In this document: positions 17,768 to 27,208 of the stretch, one piece after another
Position numbering within the stretch: the first letter of the stretch is position 1
Layout of the letters: each line of letters opens with the position of its first letter
Assembly (NCBI GenBank): GCA_028277985.1
Contig: JANQFG010000171.1
Span: forward strand, 1 to 64,000
Length of the DNA stretch: 64,000 nt
Reading direction: 5' to 3'
DNA from: a bacterium
Lineage (GTDB): Bacteria > Desulfobacterota > DSWW01
Program-made: the position numbers and the translations under genes
The notes under the pieces: model-generated
The model's input: the letters and a program-made list of their open reading frames with translations, nothing else
The model's database searches: none
Told to the model about the DNA's origin: nothing

Positions 17768-17811
17768 TTCTACATCCAACCCTGCTGACCGACGCCCGTG
17801 GATGACCCCGC

Positions 17812-18720
17812 CTATGGGAGCGGGAGCACGGATTCGAGACGACGCAGTTTCTGTCTCGAGATCAGGCGGCGATCCACCGCGTCCTTGAGGAGGGTTTCCA
17901 GGTCCGCAACCGGCTCCAGCTCGGAAAGAGCGATGGCCACCCGGCATTGTCGGACGGTCTCCTCATCCACGAGACCGAGGCCAAAGAGGGCCAGACCCAG
18001 CTGCATGCCGTCTCTTACAGGGGTGACGAGAGGGGCGAAAGGCTCGAATTGCTCGGGGGGTGTTCGCTTTTCGAGGTGAATGAAGATCCTCTTCACCGTT
18101 CCTCTTTTCTCGGGAAGCCGGTCGAGGAGGGCGAGCGCACAACGTTGGTTGTCTTCCCGCATGCCCGTCCCGGCCATTCGGTCCGCGGCCTCCTCCGCTG
18201 ACAGCTTCTCGTGCACGAGGCTCGCATACAGGGAGAAGGCGGCCGCATCGCTTTCCGCATCATCGCCGAACAGATACTCCTTTGCGAGGGGGCGCCTCTG
18301 TCTGCCATCCAGGAGGGCGCACACCTTGAACCCTACCTGATCCATGAACCGCTTGGGACGGCCCTTCTTCATGAGCCTCCACCAGTCCTTGAAGGTGATC
18401 CCGTCGAACTCCACCCCGTCCAGCATCATCTTGTTCTCCAGGACGCCCCGCAGCTGGGGAGGGCTCGCCGTGACGAAATAGAGCGGAACACAGCCGTAGC
18501 CCTGTCCCGGCCCCCGCCGGATCCCCCGCAGCACCTCGGGCATTCCGGTGATCGCCTGTTTGTCCACGGCGAACTCGAGGGGGATGCGGCTCAGGCCCTG
18601 GAGGGAGGAGAAATGGGTGGACAGGTAGGTCTTGTCGATGTCCCAGATGAAGACCGGCCCGGTGTACCGCTCCGGCAGAGTCCGTTGATCATCGATTTGC
18701 AGAGGATATTCCTCGGGCAT
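17812..18720 (-). CDS. App1/HAD-like phosphatase (possible phosphatidate phosphatase)
   Basis: About 302 residues. WDIDKTYLST near the N-terminus resembles the DxDxT nucleophile motif of HAD phosphatases. YFVTASPPQLRG is the motif-II region typical of the App1 (DUF2183) catalytic domain, and FGDDAESDAAAF gives the acidic motif. The last 100 residues are helical and unassigned. ATG 18720 is used; TTG 18732, which overlaps the gpsA stop, is an alternative. It is third in an operon with an acyltransferase and gpsA, which fits phosphatidate dephosphorylation (inference). Confidence 0.72.
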   Translation of the reverse strand: MPEEYPLQIDDQRTLPERYTGPVFIWDIDKTYLSTHFSSLQGLSRIPLEFAVDKQAITGMPEVLRGIRRGPGQGYGCVPLYFVTASPPQLRGVLENKMMLDGVEFDGITFKDWWRLMKKGRPKRFMDQVGFKVCALLDGRQRRPLAKEYLFGDDAESDAAAFSLYASLVHEKLSAEEAADRMAGTGMREDNQRCALALLDRLPEKRGTVKRIFIHLEKRTPPEQFEPFAPLVTPVRDGMQLGLALFGLGLVDEETVRQCRVAIALSELEPVADLETLLKDAVDRRLISRQKLRRLESVLPLP

Positions 18721-18728
18721 AGAGGGAC

Positions 18729-19751
18729 TCAACGGTACCGAAGCGATGCGAGTTCGTCCCCAATCGGAAGGTGCATGAGCTGCACCAGGGCGTCCTCCAC
18801 CTTCCAGCCTTCGAAGAGCAGCCGGTGTACGGCCGTCACGATCGGAAGATCCAGGCCCACCGAGTCTGCGTAGCGTTTCACCGCCTTGGTGGTGGGCACC
18901 CCTTCGGCCACCTGGGTCATGCTCTCAAGGATTTCGTCCAGGGTCTCGCCCTTTGCCAGCCGGCTCCCGACCTGATGGTTGCGGCTGAGGGAGGAAGCGC
19001 ACGTGCACATCAGATCACCCACGCCCGTCAGACCTCCGAATGTGAAGACATCCGCTCCCATACACACACCGACCCGGGCCATTTCGCTCAAGCCCCGGGT
19101 GATCAAAAGGGATTTGGTGTTGTCCCCGAATCCCATGCCGTCCGACATGCCCGCGGCCAGGGCGATGATGTTCTTGAAGGCACTGCCCACCTCGGTGCCG
19201 ACCACATCGTGCCCGCCGTAGACCCGTATGAGCCCGCTCTCTTTGAACAGGGCCTGGATCACTTCGATCACCTCGTCGTAATGGGAGGCCACGGTCGCGC
19301 CGGCCGGATGTCGGGCCATGATCTCGCCGGCCAGATTGGGCCCGGCGAAGACCCCGGTCTTCAGCGTGCACGTCTCTTCGCGGAGGATCGTGGACATGCG
19401 CTTGAAGGTCTCGATCTCGAAACCCTTGGTCGTGTGGACCAGGATCTGGTCGCCCTGGATCGTGTCTCCCACGGCCCTGGAGACTTCGCGGAACGACTTG
19501 GAGGGAACGGCCATCAGGATGGCGGGCGTTCGTTTGACCACCTCTGCCAGATCGGTGGTCGCCCGAACCCCTTCAGGGAGGGTGTGTCCCTTCGCGTACA
19601 AGGAGTTGGTATGCTTGGTGTTGATCTCTTCGGCCAGATCCTTGCGGCGCACCCACATCTCGAGGGACTTGCCCGTCTCGCACAGGAGGACGGCCAGGGC
19701 GGTGCCGAAGCTGCCTCCTCCAACGATCAGAACATCCAGATCTCTCTTCAT
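18729..19751 (-). CDS. gpsA: NAD(P)-dependent glycerol-3-phosphate dehydrogenase
   Basis: Makes sn-glycerol 3-phosphate from dihydroxyacetone phosphate for phospholipid synthesis. About 340 residues, typical for GpsA. N-terminal Rossmann motif GGGSFGTALA, catalytic Lys in VGSAFKNIIALAAGM, and the C-terminal substrate segment around TGVGDLMCTC and SRNHQVG. I use the ATG that shares one base with the acyltransferase stop; a GTG one codon earlier is in frame. It sits between the acyltransferase and the App1-like phosphatase in a tightly packed operon. Confidence 0.95.
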   Translation of the reverse strand: MKRDLDVLIVGGGSFGTALAVLLCETGKSLEMWVRRKDLAEEINTKHTNSLYAKGHTLPEGVRATTDLAEVVKRTPAILMAVPSKSFREVSRAVGDTIQGDQILVHTTKGFEIETFKRMSTILREETCTLKTGVFAGPNLAGEIMARHPAGATVASHYDEVIEVIQALFKESGLIRVYGGHDVVGTEVGSAFKNIIALAAGMSDGMGFGDNTKSLLITRGLSEMARVGVCMGADVFTFGGLTGVGDLMCTCASSLSRNHQVGSRLAKGETLDEILESMTQVAEGVPTTKAVKRYADSVGLDLPIVTAVHRLLFEGWKVEDALVQLMHLPIGDELASLRYR

Positions 19752-21343
19752 CACTGGGGCTTCTCCCTTGTCGGCAACCCGAAGCCTGTGAGCCGGTTGT
19801 GGTAGTAGAGCAGCAGGTTCCGATCCTCGTGGAACAGGCGGTCCCCGCGGCGGATCAGGGCCGGACGCCGATGGTAGGACTTCAGGTGAGCGAGTGCGTC
19901 ACCCACGATGGCGCCCGTGTCTTTCTTCCGGAGCGAGTCATCAAGCCTCACGCGATCGTTCTGAGCCAGCTCGCGAAGGCGCTCCAGGGTGCGATCCACC
20001 CGGGTGTAGGCCTCCGTCATGGGCATGCTCTCTTCTGAGCCGCCCGTTCTGAGCACCCGGTAGAAATCCAGGCCCGGGCATTTTTCCCATAGCCAGTCGA
20101 GGATCGAATAGGAGACCAGGTGGGTCGGCTTGACCACGGTATCCCGGTGGAACGCTGCGGAGATGCTGGCGGCCAGCTCGCGGGTATACTCCTGGTCGCG
20201 TTGTCCGTCGAATGCGGGCGCACCGTTCCGGTATACGTATCTTTCTCGATCCACGACCCGTCCCCGGTGGTCTCGTGAGTTGCCCTCCGAGTCCACCTCA
20301 TTGCCGAAGACATCGAGGGGCCTGGACACGACCAGGTGGATCCTCGAGTCCAAAGAGAAGAGCTTGGAGATGAAATCGGCGACCCGTTTCGGCTTGGAGA
20401 ACTCGTCGTCCTCGATGATGAAACGGCTCTTACCCACGTCTTTGAGATAATCTTCGATCAGGGTTTCCGCCTCGAGGACGAGCTGGTAGTTCAGAGTGCA
20501 GGGTACGACGAACACGTCGGGTCGGGCTTTCTGTGCCATGAGATTGTGGACGTATGCGTCGAGTGCCATACCCAGAAGGCCCATCTTGAGCTTGTCTTCA
20601 ACCGCACCGCTCCGGCTGCGGGTGCCGCCGGGGAAGAACATGTTGTGGTAGCCGAGCTCCATGGTGCAGCCCGCGTAGGTCTTCAAGACTTCCTTGTAGA
20701 CCTCCGCCTTCTTCCTGCGGTCCACCTTGTACGCACCAAGGTTGTGCATGAAGAAGCCGATCATCTTGTTCGAGAACAGGTTCAGACCGGCTCCGTAAGT
20801 GTAAGGAGGGAGGCCCAGTCGGAAGAGTGCATACCCGAGGATGATGCTGTCCAGGTTGCTCAGGTGGGTGGACACGAGCACCGTGGTTCCCATTTGGGCG
20901 GCGGCCTTGAAGGCCTCGGTTTCCCCCTCGATCACGATCTGGTCGTCCAGGGTTGCCATGCCCGTGGGGATGGCAGCCAGTAACCGCAGGGGGCTGAGCG
21001 CGTTGAGAAGCACGCTCAGAGCCGGTGGCGCCACCCGGGTGGCCAGCGCGAAGACCCGTGGGTCGAAATGGCCCGCCACCTCCTCTGAAAAGGAGTCGAT
21101 CATCTGTTTCAACAGATCGGACTGACGGGTGGGAGAGGCCCTGAGTGCCTCATGCCGGATCTTCCGGTAGAAGGCCCTCTGTTTCTTTGCCTTGGAGCGG
21201 TCTTTCTCGGTGTCCAGCCGGATTCGCTCCTCGTAAAGGGTATCGAACAGGGCCTGTTCCGTGATCCTCGGGTCTTTGGTGTAGTGGTTGAATACCCGGT
21301 GGGCGACTTCGACGAGCACCCTCTCTTTGTCATGCTCCCTCAC
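19751..21343 (-). CDS. Glycerol-3-phosphate O-acyltransferase-like protein (PlsB-related)
   Basis: 530 residues. The acyltransferase active-site block is present: STHLSNLDS (HxxxxD, His and Asp kept), then GAYKVDRRK and FFPGGTRSRSG, the acyl- and phosphate-binding motifs of the PlsB/PlsC family. Length is intermediate between PlsC (about 250) and PlsB (about 800). The start is GTG 21343, eight bases after AGGAGG. It heads the operon with gpsA directly downstream, so it likely uses the glycerol 3-phosphate that GpsA makes. Confidence 0.85.
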   Translation of the reverse strand: MREHDKERVLVEVAHRVFNHYTKDPRITEQALFDTLYEERIRLDTEKDRSKAKKQRAFYRKIRHEALRASPTRQSDLLKQMIDSFSEEVAGHFDPRVFALATRVAPPALSVLLNALSPLRLLAAIPTGMATLDDQIVIEGETEAFKAAAQMGTTVLVSTHLSNLDSIILGYALFRLGLPPYTYGAGLNLFSNKMIGFFMHNLGAYKVDRRKKAEVYKEVLKTYAGCTMELGYHNMFFPGGTRSRSGAVEDKLKMGLLGMALDAYVHNLMAQKARPDVFVVPCTLNYQLVLEAETLIEDYLKDVGKSRFIIEDDEFSKPKRVADFISKLFSLDSRIHLVVSRPLDVFGNEVDSEGNSRDHRGRVVDRERYVYRNGAPAFDGQRDQEYTRELAASISAAFHRDTVVKPTHLVSYSILDWLWEKCPGLDFYRVLRTGGSEESMPMTEAYTRVDRTLERLRELAQNDRVRLDDSLRKKDTGAIVGDALAHLKSYHRRPALIRRGDRLFHEDRNLLLYYHNRLTGFGLPTREKPQ

Positions 21344-21447
21344 TGGAGAACCTCCTTTTCACGAAGGCTTCGTTTGGCGGGGGAGTTATCCTAACACACC
21401 TTCCCGGACCGAACAACGTAAAAGCCCGAATTATTTGGCAGAACCTG

Positions 21448-21471
21448 GGCGGGCGCCTTTGAGTGCCCGCC
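21448..21471. terminator. GC-rich hairpin between cstA and acyltransferase operon
   Basis: GGCGGGC / GCCCGCC with an inner G-T and C-G extension makes a 9-bp stem and 6-base loop. It lies downstream of cstA but lacks a T-run on the minus strand, so it is only a possible terminator. Confidence 0.4.
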
Positions 21472-21540
21472 AAGGCACACGCTCGTCCGTGCACTGAACA
21501 AGATGTCTCGTTTAGAGAAAAAGTGTCAGCAAAAAGGGGA

Positions 21541-23226
21541 TCAGGAATCCCTTTTCAGCTGTTCCGGCGCTTCCCGGACGAAAAAGGCTCCTGACGCCCC
21601 TTCTGCGGGCTTCGATTCCTCGTTCCTTTCGCTCCGGCGAATTGCCTGGGCCGCCTCCTTTACGAGAATCCCTGCCAGGCCGAACAGCAGGATGGCAAGG
21701 CCCGCGAGCACATAGTGGCCCTGCTGGAGGTTCTTCCACGCTTGCAGCCCGAGGGCGCTCAGGCTGACGGCGAACATAGCGAACATGGGGTAGCGCACGA
21801 ACGCGTTGTTGCCCCTCAGCCGTGCAATCCACACCGAGACGGCAAGCAGCGCCAGGGCTGCCAGAAGCTGATTGGCCGAGCCGAACAGAGGCCAGACCCG
21901 GTCCGTGCTCCCGCTTCTGAAGAGGACGAAGCAGCAGGCAAGGGTGATCAGGGTGGCCGTGAACCGGTTCGTGAGGATCGCGTTTGCCCGGCCCGGGGAG
22001 GAAGACTGGAACAGCTCCTGAAAGGCGAAGCGGGCCAGCCGTGTTGCCGTGTCCAGCGTCGTCAGGCAGAAGGCGGATACCGCAAGGGCGGCGAAGCTCT
22101 GGCCCGTTTCCTGGGAGACGCCGAGGGAGGCCATGAAGGTTCCCACCCCGTAGGAAAAGATGTGGACAGGGCCTCCCTCCGCCTTGAGGGCTGCGTACTC
22201 GCCCTGATGGACATGTACGGCCGCCAGGAGTGCAAGCACGGCCAGCATTGCCTCGATGAGCATGCCCCCGTAGCCGACCGTGCGGGCGTCCGACTCGGAA
22301 TCGAGCTGTTTTGCCGTGGTGCCCGAGGCCACGAGGCTGTGAAACCCGCTGATGGCGCCGCAGGCAACGGTCACGAACAGGATCGGAAACATGGGTCCCA
22401 GCTCGCTCTGGAACTGGGTGAACATGGGAAACTGAATCGTCGGTCGGAACAGGAAGACGCCTGCGAGCCCTGCAGCCATCACGGCGTAGAGCAGGAAGGA
22501 GTTCAAATAGTCCCTGGGCTGGAGCAGGATCCAGACCGGGGTGACCGAGGCAACAGCGCAATAGATGAACAGGACCCAGATCCACGTGTCGGCCGTGAGA
22601 TGGACGGGAGCGCGGGTCACGATCGGAATGGCGACGAACATGACGAGCAGAGTGACGGATGTGGACAAGGCAAGGGGAAGCCGTGTGCGGTAGTTGATCC
22701 ACCCGAAGACCAGGGCCAGAAGGATGAACAGACCTGAGGCGGGAGCAACACCCGGGTTGGCGACAAAGGTCTTGGTCACCACCTTTGCGAACACGGCCAC
22801 CACCAGGACGAGGGCGGACCACGAGAAGAGAAGGAAGAGGATCTTCCCGGTCACGCCGATCTGCTCTTCGATGATCCGGCCAATCGACTGCCCACGATGT
22901 CGCAGGGAGGCGACCAGGGCTGTGAAGTCGTGCACGGCTCCGATGAAGATGCTTCCGAGCAGGATCCAGAGCAGGGCAGGGACCCACCCGAAGACGGCTC
23001 CGAGCACGGGACCGACGATCGGCCCGGCGCCGGCGATGGAGGCGAAGTGATGTCCCAGGAGCACCTGCTTCCGGGCGGGCACATAGTCGACCCCATCCTG
23101 TTCCTGATGGGCCGGTGTGGTTCGAGTCGGGTCGATGCCCAGTTTTCGGGAGAGGTAGCCCCCGTAGAGCACATAGGCCGCGACGAGAAGAACACCACTG
23201 CCGGATATGAGTAGGATGCCGCTCAT
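21541..23226 (-). CDS. cstA: CstA-family carbon starvation protein (peptide/pyruvate transporter)
   Basis: 561-residue polytopic membrane protein. The first 130 residues carry the CstA signatures YGGYLSRKLGID, GHHFASIAGAGPIVGPVLG and WILLGSIFIGAVHDF. About 15 hydrophobic segments follow. It is shorter than E. coli CstA (about 700 residues), in line with the short BtsT/CstA-like forms. CstA proteins import peptides or pyruvate when carbon is scarce; which one applies here is not visible. AGAGAGGGG precedes the ATG. Confidence 0.93.
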   Translation of the reverse strand: MSGILLISGSGVLLVAAYVLYGGYLSRKLGIDPTRTTPAHQEQDGVDYVPARKQVLLGHHFASIAGAGPIVGPVLGAVFGWVPALLWILLGSIFIGAVHDFTALVASLRHRGQSIGRIIEEQIGVTGKILFLLFSWSALVLVVAVFAKVVTKTFVANPGVAPASGLFILLALVFGWINYRTRLPLALSTSVTLLVMFVAIPIVTRAPVHLTADTWIWVLFIYCAVASVTPVWILLQPRDYLNSFLLYAVMAAGLAGVFLFRPTIQFPMFTQFQSELGPMFPILFVTVACGAISGFHSLVASGTTAKQLDSESDARTVGYGGMLIEAMLAVLALLAAVHVHQGEYAALKAEGGPVHIFSYGVGTFMASLGVSQETGQSFAALAVSAFCLTTLDTATRLARFAFQELFQSSSPGRANAILTNRFTATLITLACCFVLFRSGSTDRVWPLFGSANQLLAALALLAVSVWIARLRGNNAFVRYPMFAMFAVSLSALGLQAWKNLQQGHYVLAGLAILLFGLAGILVKEAAQAIRRSERNEESKPAEGASGAFFVREAPEQLKRDS

Positions 23227-23320
23227 GCCCCTCTCTTTCGTATGCGGGAGCGATTCTCCAATTCTAGCAGGCCGCCGAAAAACTCTTCAATAGCCCGCCG
23301 GTGTCCTGTGCCTCCTGATG

Positions 23321-23349
23321 TTGCATAGCCTGCGGGATCCCTATAAAAT
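23321..23349 (+). promoter_or_regulatory. Candidate trpBA promoter
   Basis: TTGCAT (23321-23326), 17-base spacer and TAAAAT (23344-23349). Transcription would begin near 23356, which makes the upstream TTG at 23353 unusable and supports a downstream start for trpB. No leader peptide or attenuator hairpin is evident. Confidence 0.5.
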
Positions 23350-23391
23350 GCCTTGCTTTGGATGAAATCAGCCCGAAGAGGAACAGGGGAA

Positions 23392-24585
23392 GTGAAACAG
23401 GCTGGAAAATTCGGTCGTTATGGAGGGGTTTTCGTTCCCGAGGTCCTGATGCCTACTCTGGAAGAGTTGGAGCAGGCCTTTCTCAGGTATCGAAACGATC
23501 CTGCCTTTCGGGCGGAGCTCAAGGATCTCTTGGAGAAGTATGCCGGGCGACCAACGCCGCTCACGCTGGCGACGAACCTGAGCCGGCGCGCCGGCTGCCG
23601 TATCTATCTGAAGCGGGAAGATCTGCTGCACGGCGGTGCGCACAAGACGAACAACTGCCTCGGCCAGGCTCTGCTCGCCCGCTACATGGGAAAGAAGCGC
23701 ATCATCGCGGAGACGGGGGCCGGACAACACGGATTTGCCACGGCCATGGTGGGCGCCCTCTTCGGCCTGAAGACCGTCATCTACATGGGTGAAGAGGACG
23801 TTCGAAGGCAGGCGATGAATGTCCTCCGTATGGAGCTGTGCGGGGCGGAGGTCGTGCCCGTGACGACGGGCTCGAAGACCCTGAAGGATGCGGTCAACGA
23901 GGCGATGCGGGACTGGATCACCAACATACGCGATACCTTCTACATCTTCGGGACCACGGCCGGGCCCCATCCGTTTCCCCTGATGGTCAAGCACTTTCAA
24001 CGCGTTATCGGACAGGAGACGGTGAGACAGGTCCGGGCCGCTGAAGGGCGCCTGCCGGACGCGGTGGTGGCCTGCGTGGGTGGAGGCAGCAACGCCCTGG
24101 GGATCTTTCAGACTTTCTTGAAGAAACCGGAGGTCAGGCTCTTCGGGGTGGAGGGCGCCGGCCTGGGGCTATCCGGCACCAAGCACAGCGCTCCTTTGAA
24201 CCGTGGCTCCGACGGTGTACTGCACGGGACCTATACCCGCATCCTCCAGGATCGGGACGGGCAGATCCGGGAGGCGCACTCTATCTCCGCGGGCCTTGAC
24301 TACCCGGGCGTGGGACCGGAACACAGCCACCTGAACGAGTCCGGCCGAGTGAAGTACGTGGGCATCACGGATCGCGAGGCGCTGGACGCCTTTGTGCTCT
24401 TGAGCAGGACCGAGGGCATCATCCCGGCCCTGGAATCGGCCCATGCCATTGCATATTCCCTGAAGCTTGCAAAGAAGATGCGCGACAAGGACGTGATCGT
24501 GGTCAATCTATCCGGACGGGGCGACAAGGACCTGGAGCAGGCGAACGAATCGCTCGCACGGCTGGGCAGGGGGAAGAAGAGATGA
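23392..24585 (+). CDS. trpB: Tryptophan synthase beta chain
   Basis: Joins indole and serine to make tryptophan, using PLP. The PLP lysine is in GGAHKTNN, the phosphate-binding loop is GGGSNALG, and the N-terminal [13 protein letters not shown] is standard. I prefer GTG 23392 (397 residues, the usual length), with AGAGGA upstream; ATG 23362 and TTG 23353 are in frame but lack a ribosome site. trpA overlaps by four bases (ATGA). The other trp genes are not adjacent, so trpBA stands apart here. Confidence 0.95.
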   Translation: MKQAGKFGRYGGVFVPEVLMPTLEELEQAFLRYRNDPAFRAELKDLLEKYAGRPTPLTLATNLSRRAGCRIYLKREDLLHGGAHKTNNCLGQALLARYMGKKRIIAETGAGQHGFATAMVGALFGLKTVIYMGEEDVRRQAMNVLRMELCGAEVVPVTTGSKTLKDAVNEAMRDWITNIRDTFYIFGTTAGPHPFPLMVKHFQRVIGQETVRQVRAAEGRLPDAVVACVGGGSNALGIFQTFLKKPEVRLFGVEGAGLGLSGTKHSAPLNRGSDGVLHGTYTRILQDRDGQIREAHSISAGLDYPGVGPEHSHLNESGRVKYVGITDREALDAFVLLSRTEGIIPALESAHAIAYSLKLAKKMRDKDVIVVNLSGRGDKDLEQANESLARLGRGKKR

Positions 24586-25394
24586 GTCGGTACCAGGCCT
24601 GTTTCGAGTCGCTCAGAGCCCGCAAACAAAAGGCCTTCATTCCCTTCTTCGTGATCGGCGATCCGAGCTACAAAACCTCTATGGACGCGGTCAAGGCATC
24701 GCTCGATGCGGGCGCCGATATGCTCGAGCTGGGAATCGGGTTTTCCGACCCGATCGCGGACGGTCCGTCGATACAGGCTGCGGATCTGCGCGCCCTGAAT
24801 GCCGGCATGACCGTGGATCGTGCGTTCCGGTTCATTGAAGAGGTGCGAAAATTCAGCCAGGTTCCGATCGGGCTCCTGGTCTATTACAACCTGGTCCTTC
24901 GCAGGGGTGTGTCCCGGTTCTGCCGACAGGCGGGCAAGGCCGGCGTTGACGGGATCCTTGCGGCGGACGTGCCGATCGAGGAGGCGGGACCGGTCATCGA
25001 AGGGTGCAAATCCTCAGGAGTCGACCCGATCTTCATGGTGACGCCCACGACCACACCGGAGAGGCTTGACAAGATCCTCGTACACGCGGACGGCTTTCTC
25101 TACCTGGTGGCCCTTCTGGGGGTGACCGGGGCGAGGGGTGACTTGCATCCCGAGGCCCTGCGGATGATCCGGAGGGTTCGCGCGCGGACCGACCTGCCCC
25201 TGTGCGTCGGCTTTGGGATCTCCCGGCCGGAGCATGTCCAGGCCCTGAGCCGGGCGGGCGCCGACGGGGCGATCGTGGGCAGTGCCATCGTGAACCTGAT
25301 CGCCCGCAACCTCCGGACAAAGGGGAAGCTGCCGGAGGTGGTGCGACGCTATGTCCGAACCATGAAGAAGCAGACCTTACCACCAGCCTGCTAG
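24582..25394 (+). CDS. trpA: Tryptophan synthase alpha chain
   Basis: Cleaves indole-3-glycerol phosphate and channels indole to TrpB. 270 residues, normal length. The catalytic Glu is in [11 protein letters not shown] and the catalytic Asp in [11 protein letters not shown]; the phosphate loop [10 protein letters not shown] and GAIVGSAIV are present. The usual LELGxPFSDP Pro is Gly here. The gene converges on the SMR transporter gene and the two stop codons overlap. Confidence 0.95.
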   Translation: MSRYQACFESLRARKQKAFIPFFVIGDPSYKTSMDAVKASLDAGADMLELGIGFSDPIADGPSIQAADLRALNAGMTVDRAFRFIEEVRKFSQVPIGLLVYYNLVLRRGVSRFCRQAGKAGVDGILAADVPIEEAGPVIEGCKSSGVDPIFMVTPTTTPERLDKILVHADGFLYLVALLGVTGARGDLHPEALRMIRRVRARTDLPLCVGFGISRPEHVQALSRAGADGAIVGSAIVNLIARNLRTKGKLPEVVRRYVRTMKKQTLPPAC

Positions 25395-25711
25395 GCCGTC
25401 TGGCTCAGGTGTAGCCCCACGACGCCCACGACGATCAACAGGATCGATACGATCTTCAGCAGGCTCACGGATTCCTGGAACCATGTGATTCCGATGAGCG
25501 CGATCAGCGCGGTGCCGAGCCCGGACCAGATCGCATAGGCAACACCCAGCTCGATCTTCTTCAGTGCGAGGATCATGAAGGAGAAGCTTACCCCGTAGAG
25601 GAGGAAGACCAGGACGGAAGGGACGAGCTTCGAGAATCCCTGTGAGAGTTTCATACAGCTCGTGCCTGCCACCTCGACCACGATCGCCAGGGCGAGAAAT
25701 AGCCAGTACAT
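25391..25711 (-). CDS. Small multidrug resistance (EmrE/SugE-type) transporter
   Basis: 106 residues, four hydrophobic helices, functioning as a dimer. Glu13 in ALAIVVEVAGTSCMKLS is the essential SMR proton/substrate residue, and GVAYAIWSGLGTALIA is the diagnostic motif. GGAGGG precedes ATG 25711; the longer frame to 25792 is rejected. The substrate could be quaternary amines or guanidinium-type ions. Convergent with trpA. Confidence 0.93.
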   Translation of the reverse strand: MYWLFLALAIVVEVAGTSCMKLSQGFSKLVPSVLVFLLYGVSFSFMILALKKIELGVAYAIWSGLGTALIALIGITWFQESVSLLKIVSILLIVVGVVGLHLSQTA

Positions 25712-25917
25712 GCGATTCCCTCCGTTTCGAATCCCCGGTCCCTCTGCCGGACGCGAGGCAGAAGCATAGAGGGCCGGGTCGTTTCGTGTCAACAGGGTGT
25801 CTGTGAAGAGACTGGTCTCGAAAAAGAAAATGGACTATAATAGGTGAAACGGCAGATTTCCCTTTACAGGGGCCGGCCGGAGGATGTACCTCTTCGAAGG
25901 GCTGGAAGAGAGAGGAC

Positions 25918-27180
25918 ATGGGAGCCATGAACCCAGCTCGGGCAACGAGATCGATTCTGCCGCAAACGACCCTCCGGAGGTTCCTCGTCATTCTGACGGT
26001 CACCTGCGCCTTTTCCTGGCTGCTCTGCTCCTGCGAAGAGCAGAAACCCTCCTACGAAGGCTACGGGTATCTGATCATCGGGCCCGAGGCGGTGCTCCCC
26101 TCTGTAGCGGCCTTCGGGGACCACAAGGAATCCTTGGGGTTGCTGGTAGACGTGGTCTCCCTCGAGTCAATCCTGGGCAGCACCCCTGGGGTCGACGACC
26201 CGGAGAAGATCAGGAACTACCTGAAGGGCTATGCCGACCTGACTCCACAAAGAGAGTTTGTCCTGCTGGTCGGATCCATGGACACGGTGCCCATGCGGAC
26301 GGCCTATCCGGATCCACTGGATCACGAGTGGCGTGATGTCCCCACGGACTTCTACTACGAGGAGCTTACCGGTGACTGGGACTCGGATGGGGACGGCTAC
26401 TACGGTGAGTACGGGCAGGACATGAGCCAAGGGACGGACGACTACGGGGCCGAGCTCTTCGTCGGAAGGATCCCCTGGGACCTGCCCGAGCAGATCGAGA
26501 GCATGCTGGAGCGGGTTATGTTTTTCGAGGAAGATGAGACTTCCCGGATGAAGCGCGCTATCGGCGCCGCGGCCACCATCTCCTCTCCGTGCGACGCGGC
26601 CGTGTGGCTCGAACAGGCAAAGAACATTGTCATGGTGCCGGCCGGGTATGACACCACGACCCTTTACGAAGACTGCCCCAGCGCGAACCCTGATCTCGAG
26701 CTCACCCGCTACAACTTTCTCGGTCAGTGGGAATTCCAGGAGCCCGGTCTGGTGGCCTGGTTTTCACACGGAAATCCGCACGGCTCCTACTACGGCGAGG
26801 ACCCGTACACCTTCATTGACGTAGATAACATACCGAGGGATGTTGCACCGGCGGTATGTCTGACTTCAGGCTGTACGGTCGGAGCTCCGGACGAAGTAAG
26901 CCTCGGGCGGGTAGTGGTGCGGGAAGGGGTCTGTTCCGCCTTTCTTGGGAGCAGCCGCAGCACCATTTACGGCACGAATCCTGTACCCGCCTTCACTGCG
27001 CAGTTCAAGATCTCGAGCAGTCTGATTTCGGATCGGCGGGCCCTTGGAGAGGCGAAGATCATCTCCATCGAGTACTACGCCCATGCGGAGACCGTTCCGG
27101 ACAACATCGACGGACCGTCCTTCCACCAGGATCTGTTCCAGTTCATGGTGTTTGGGGATCCCTCGATCCAGCTCAGATAG
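25918..27180 (+). CDS. Gingipain-like (C25) cysteine peptidase, lipoprotein
   Basis: 420 residues. The lipoprotein signal ends SWLLCSC, so the product is anchored in the envelope. The C25/caspase-like dyad is recognisable: His in WFSHGNPHGSY and Cys in CLTSGCTVG. An acidic DWDSDGDGYYGEYG segment resembles a calcium-binding loop as in gingipains. The fold begins right after the lipobox and there is no long pro-domain, Ig domain or sorting tail, so it is a minimal form. It is a single gene; targets are unknown. Confidence 0.8.
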   Translation: MGAMNPARATRSILPQTTLRRFLVILTVTCAFSWLLCSCEEQKPSYEGYGYLIIGPEAVLPSVAAFGDHKESLGLLVDVVSLESILGSTPGVDDPEKIRNYLKGYADLTPQREFVLLVGSMDTVPMRTAYPDPLDHEWRDVPTDFYYEELTGDWDSDGDGYYGEYGQDMSQGTDDYGAELFVGRIPWDLPEQIESMLERVMFFEEDETSRMKRAIGAAATISSPCDAAVWLEQAKNIVMVPAGYDTTTLYEDCPSANPDLELTRYNFLGQWEFQEPGLVAWFSHGNPHGSYYGEDPYTFIDVDNIPRDVAPAVCLTSGCTVGAPDEVSLGRVVVREGVCSAFLGSSRSTIYGTNPVPAFTAQFKISSSLISDRRALGEAKIISIEYYAHAETVPDNIDGPSFHQDLFQFMVFGDPSIQLR

Positions 27181-27208
27181 TCCCGCCCTCTTCCTCCGGC
27201 AAGCCCCT

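Noticed and set aside
19805-20983. Plus-strand ORFs opposite the acyltransferase
   Set aside because: Shadow frames of a strongly supported minus-strand gene.
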